Below, in pieces: positions 61,101 through 64,000 of a DNA stretch of 64,000 nt. The stretch covers positions 24,714,740 through 24,778,739 of the forward strand of contig CAIIXF020000009.1 in assembly GCA_903813345.2 (NCBI GenBank). The letters are read 5' to 3'. A model generated the notes under the pieces. The model did no database searches, was not told the DNA's origin, and was given only the letters and a program-made list of their open reading frames with translations. Made by a program: the position numbers and the translations under genes. Source of the stretch: Owenia fusiformis. Taxonomy: Eukaryota; Annelida; Polychaeta; Sabellida; Oweniidae. How positions within the stretch are numbered: the stretch's first letter is position 1; each line of letters starts with the position of its first letter.

Positions 61101-61696
61101 TTGGATTCTCCGTCCTCAAATTGTGTCGGTAAAGTCTTGTCTACTCATTTTTAGGATAATCATTTGACAGGATTACCCATAGGTGGGGACATATTGTACA
61201 CATTTGTGTTCTTGTTATAAAGTTATAATGAAGTATAGTATACATGTAGCTACTGTATGGTTAGATTACATGTAGTTTAACCTTCAATATGTGTCAAATC
61301 TTCATACTAAGGGCAAAGCTGTAACTATTGTTGCTATTCAGTTATTGTTGATAATATTGTTCTAATATACATGTAAATTACAACAACCTACTGGAGTATC
61401 ACTGACGATGATCAATCATACAATTCAGGAAGCAATTAAAACAATTCTTGCATGTGTAGAATCCCCATGGCTCTTAGAGACCACATGTCAAGTGACCAAA
61501 CCTATATTGTTGTTGTATATTTTGTATTTTCAGTATAAAGATTCATCCTCCAGAGACAAGCTCCCAACAGATTCTGTCAAAATGGCTTTGTGAGAGACAC
61601 AATGATGTCAATAAAAAACTAGGGAAACCAATATTTGACTGTCGGAAAGTTAATGAACGGTGGCGAGATGGTTGGAAAGATGGCAGTTGTGATTGA
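58184..61696 (+). CDS. GFER: FAD-linked sulfhydryl oxidase ALR (GFER/Erv1 family)
   Basis: Exons 58184-58321, 58602-58828 and 61534-61696 join in phases 0 and 2 into 175 codons plus stop; human ALR is 205 residues. The enzyme reoxidises the import receptor MIA40/CHCHD4 in the mitochondrial intermembrane space and passes electrons to cytochrome c or oxygen. Visible signatures are the N-terminal CRAC motif in [32 protein letters not shown], the redox CxxC in [10 protein letters not shown], the second Cys pair ([18 protein letters not shown]), and the terminal [16 protein letters not shown]. The frame stays open upstream to a possible acceptor at 58163, so an extra 5' coding exon is possible. 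Intron 2 contains a large repeat element. Confidence 0.96.
59711..61219. repeat. Dispersed element with GTCC microsatellite and ~162-bp tandem units in GFER intron 2
   Basis: The left part has CCACATAGTGTGGGGCCATATTGTC, given here as CCACATAGTGTGG then GGCCATATTG, and then a GTCC/GTCT run (59770-59812). It is followed by units anchored on GCCATTTTGGATTTTC at about 60288, 60451, 60613, 60775, 60936 and 61098, spaced 161-163 bp. Each unit includes CAATTTCAAATTTTCAGGGATGATTCTTAGTATGAAAA-type sequence in shorter conserved pieces. The right end is GGTGGGGACATATTGTAC. Short or long versions with this start are familiar from marine invertebrate genomes. Confidence 0.8.
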
Positions 61697-63330
61697 TAGA
61701 TACTTACAGAATACAGTGTATAATATATATGGATAAAAGTTGTTGAAGTGCCAAAAAGAGGTTGCCACACATACCAGGCCAGGTAGAAAAGAGAAAAAAC
61801 AGATAGAGATAGAGTTAACAGAACCCGAAGCCAAGATAATGAAAAATGCTTGATAAGTTTTGCTAGAAATGTCACAAATGTTGCATCTTTACCAAGAAAT
61901 ATCTGACGTATTTATTTTCTCAAGTATTGCAAATTTCCTCATCATTCTGTCAAAAATCACTTCTCTTTTACAGAGATTTTCGACATGTTTTTTCACAGTT
62001 TTCCACTTATTTCGGCAAGATTCTTACACCTTCACAGACAGTTATTGAAAACAACACAAAGTGCATTTCTCATTTTCTAGGCTTGGTCAAAGACAATAAT
62101 TTTTAAATCAAAGAAGGCATTGTGAGACACAATATGGCAAACCTAGATTTGAATTGGTAAGCGCAGGCCAACTTTGGCAAGTCATAAAGTGGACATATTT
62201 TGAGCATTATACAACTCCACTACAGGGTTTGATGACAATGGTAATTATTGAAATTGTACAATGGAGTACAATGTTGCTATTGTGTGCTGCAGGGAGAGGA
62301 TGTTTAGAACTCCATAAGTCTCAATACACTCAGGGCTACCAAGTTGAATATTGGGTGTATAAAATGCAGAAATATATGTGATTTAGTCATTTATGAGGCA
62401 TTGGTCGCAAAAACAAGTCATATGAAAGCCTCATGAAAGTTTCAGTTCATAGCAAAACAACCGGGGGAGATTTGAGAGGGAATTGTAAAAATTCAAAACC
62501 TCGAAACTAGACCAGTTGATTGAAAGTGAGTTGATCCCTTCAAGTAAAGTGTTATCAGCAAAAGTTGTGATACTATGAACATATAAGATCAATTTCCTCA
62601 TAACTTAATTTATATACAGAATGATTTGTATGCATATGACACATAGCGTCAGTCATGATTTAGAAAATCCAACTGTAGAAGTAAATATTATTTTAAGCGC
62701 ACAAGCTCTGAATTTTATTTTATGGAATAAATATATGTGAATGCATCCTTTGTTAATCAAATCTATATATGCCAAAATATAATATATGAAAAACAATATA
62801 TATTGTATTATTTATTTTACTTTGGGCGTTGGAAAATACTATACGAGTAGGTCTATAAATTAATTGAAATTCATTCGTTGTTAAAACTTTGCTTAAAATT
62901 GTGAGGAATGTAAGCCTCTGTTTTTGTCAAAAGTGTCCATGCGCACAATAAACATCGTCGCGTAAACGAATATGTTCAACAAACACGTGCATACCGGGTG
63001 TACATGTGTCTGAGGTTTTTGTAGACTCTGCATCTGTGATCATGCATCTTATTATCCCATCGAACAAACTTCGCGGGGATAAAGGGAACGCCACCACTCG
63101 TACATGTGCGTCCGTAGAAAGAAGAGAACGAATGAAGACACTGATGCAGCAGCAACAAATGACATCCGTCCGTCTTTCCGCGTGATAACTCAAATACCGT
63201 TAGCACGACTTTGTTCATATTTTGTACACATATACCCTCTGGCATCCTCCGTACGCAGGGCTTCAAAAACCAGAATATCTTCTTCAAGAAGGTGATCCTC
63301 TGGAGACAGAGGTTATGCTCGAAAGCCGAT
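61697..63330. other. GFER 3' region and intergenic DNA
   Basis: AATAAA occurs at about 62725. Overlapping frames on both strands at 62927-63446 have no recognisable domain. No exon is called. Confidence 0.4.
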
Positions 63331-63850
63331 TTACAAAATGGCCGCTCATTTAAAAAAACAGCCATTTTAGGGGCGATTTTACAGTAATTTAGGTACAGTT
63401 CATAAATAGCAATATGTTTTAAATGTAAAAAAAGTATATAGGACATTTAGCTAAAAGAAGCACATGGCAGCCATCTTGAAAAATGACGGGTTTACACGCT
63501 ATTAAACGATTTTATGTTTTATTTTATTAAACGATTTTATGTTTTTTACTACTCAAAAAGTAGAGCGATTTTGTTCATATTTGATATGTGAATACAATAA
63601 CGATAACACACTGTCTAAATACACTTTGGTGAGAAGGCGGCCATTTGAACATCTAACTCAAAAATGAATAAATCGATTTTGTTCATATTTCATATGTGAA
63701 CACTCATAGATGGCACACTTTCTCATGGTACATTTACATGTACGTTTGTGCGATTTTATATGTGCCTACTTAGAACATTTCACACTTTCTGATCAAAAGG
63801 CTATTGAGCAAACGTTTTGAAAATGGTGGCAATTTTTCTATTTTTGCCAG
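63330..63850. repeat. Dispersed repeat family related to 11755-12050
   Basis: Contains two or three degenerate units with GGCGGCCATTTGAAC-like and GATTTTGTTCATATTTGATATGTGAA-like phrases (shared in shorter pieces). The first copy near 11830 is in the opposite orientation. Confidence 0.55.
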
Positions 63851-63873
63851 GCCTATACACTTCGTTTGTAAAA

Positions 63874-63975
63874 ATGCCAGCCATGACTGTTCGATGGAAT
63901 TTGCTACGCTTTGGCGTTGCTGTTGTCTCGTATGTCACCGTCGTCATTTTAACAACGCATCTTCACATAAAATAA
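63874..63975 (+). other. Short hydrophobic ORF, 33 codons
   Basis: Reads MPAMTVRWNLLRFGVAVVSY and continues hydrophobic before HLHIK and a stop. It could be a signal-anchor start of a gene running off the right edge, but the frame closes with no donor site. It may be chance. Confidence 0.15.
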
Positions 63976-64000
63976 AAAAACAGGGTACATTAAGTACATA

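Noticed and set aside
62976-63446. 156-codon minus-strand frame near the right edge
   Set aside because: No family resemblance, no splice context and overlapping frames on both strands.
1-64000. CRISPR arrays, prokaryotic operons or phage genes
   Set aside because: The tandem repeats are 128-162-bp satellites without spacers, and all genes have spliceosomal introns.

Overview
The window looks like AT-rich nuclear DNA from an invertebrate animal. It has short exons with GT-AG splice sites, kilobase-scale introns and many inverted-repeat transposons. The animal protein families are FAD-linked sulfhydryl oxidase, DeSI-1 peptidase, Ly6, CUB-trypsin and a transthyretin-like domain. GTCC-rich dispersed repeats and CAGGCCCGTAGCC-type ends make a marine invertebrate, possibly a mollusc or other lophotrochozoan, my best guess. 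Nothing here fixes the species.

Five protein genes can be built exon by exon with matching splice phases. (1) A CUB-trypsin serine protease on the minus strand runs from about 32.8 kb to the left edge and continues off both ends of what I can assemble; its second half of the trypsin domain is at 1.4-3.7 kb and its CUB domain at 30.0-32.8 kb. (2) Its 26.3-kb intron contains, on the opposite strand, a complete three-exon gene (20.3-24.5 kb) for a secreted protein that joins a transthyretin-like domain to an HExxH...NEGxA metallopeptidase-like domain. (3) On the minus strand at 38.2-45.1 kb lies a complete ten-exon gene of 454 codons, joining a DeSI-1/PPPDE isopeptidase domain to a C-terminal PUL domain. 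(4) On the plus strand at 49.0-54.0 kb lies a three-exon Ly6/three-finger gene, probably GPI anchored. (5) On the plus strand at 58.2-61.7 kb lies GFER/ALR, the mitochondrial disulfide-relay oxidase.

Most of the rest is repeats. They include a 144-bp minisatellite at the left edge, several inverted-repeat or foldback elements (2.1, 4.3, 9.3, 12.8, 25.5, 30.9, 35.2, 50, 55.1 and 55.8 kb), a 5'-truncated LINE end (33.1 kb), hAT-like CAGGCCCGTAGCC elements (49.1 and 56.2 kb), and a 162-bp tandem repeat inside a dispersed element in GFER intron 2. The 35.2-kb element is a TA-flanked foldback made from the end of a Tc1/mariner-like transposon. The 55.8-kb element is a near-perfect 105-bp hairpin with a target-site duplication, and an apparently unfilled related site exists at 30.5 kb. 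No tRNA, rRNA or CRISPR array was recognised.

Exon boundaries come from reading splice consensus and phase by eye. No transcript, alignment or database evidence was available.
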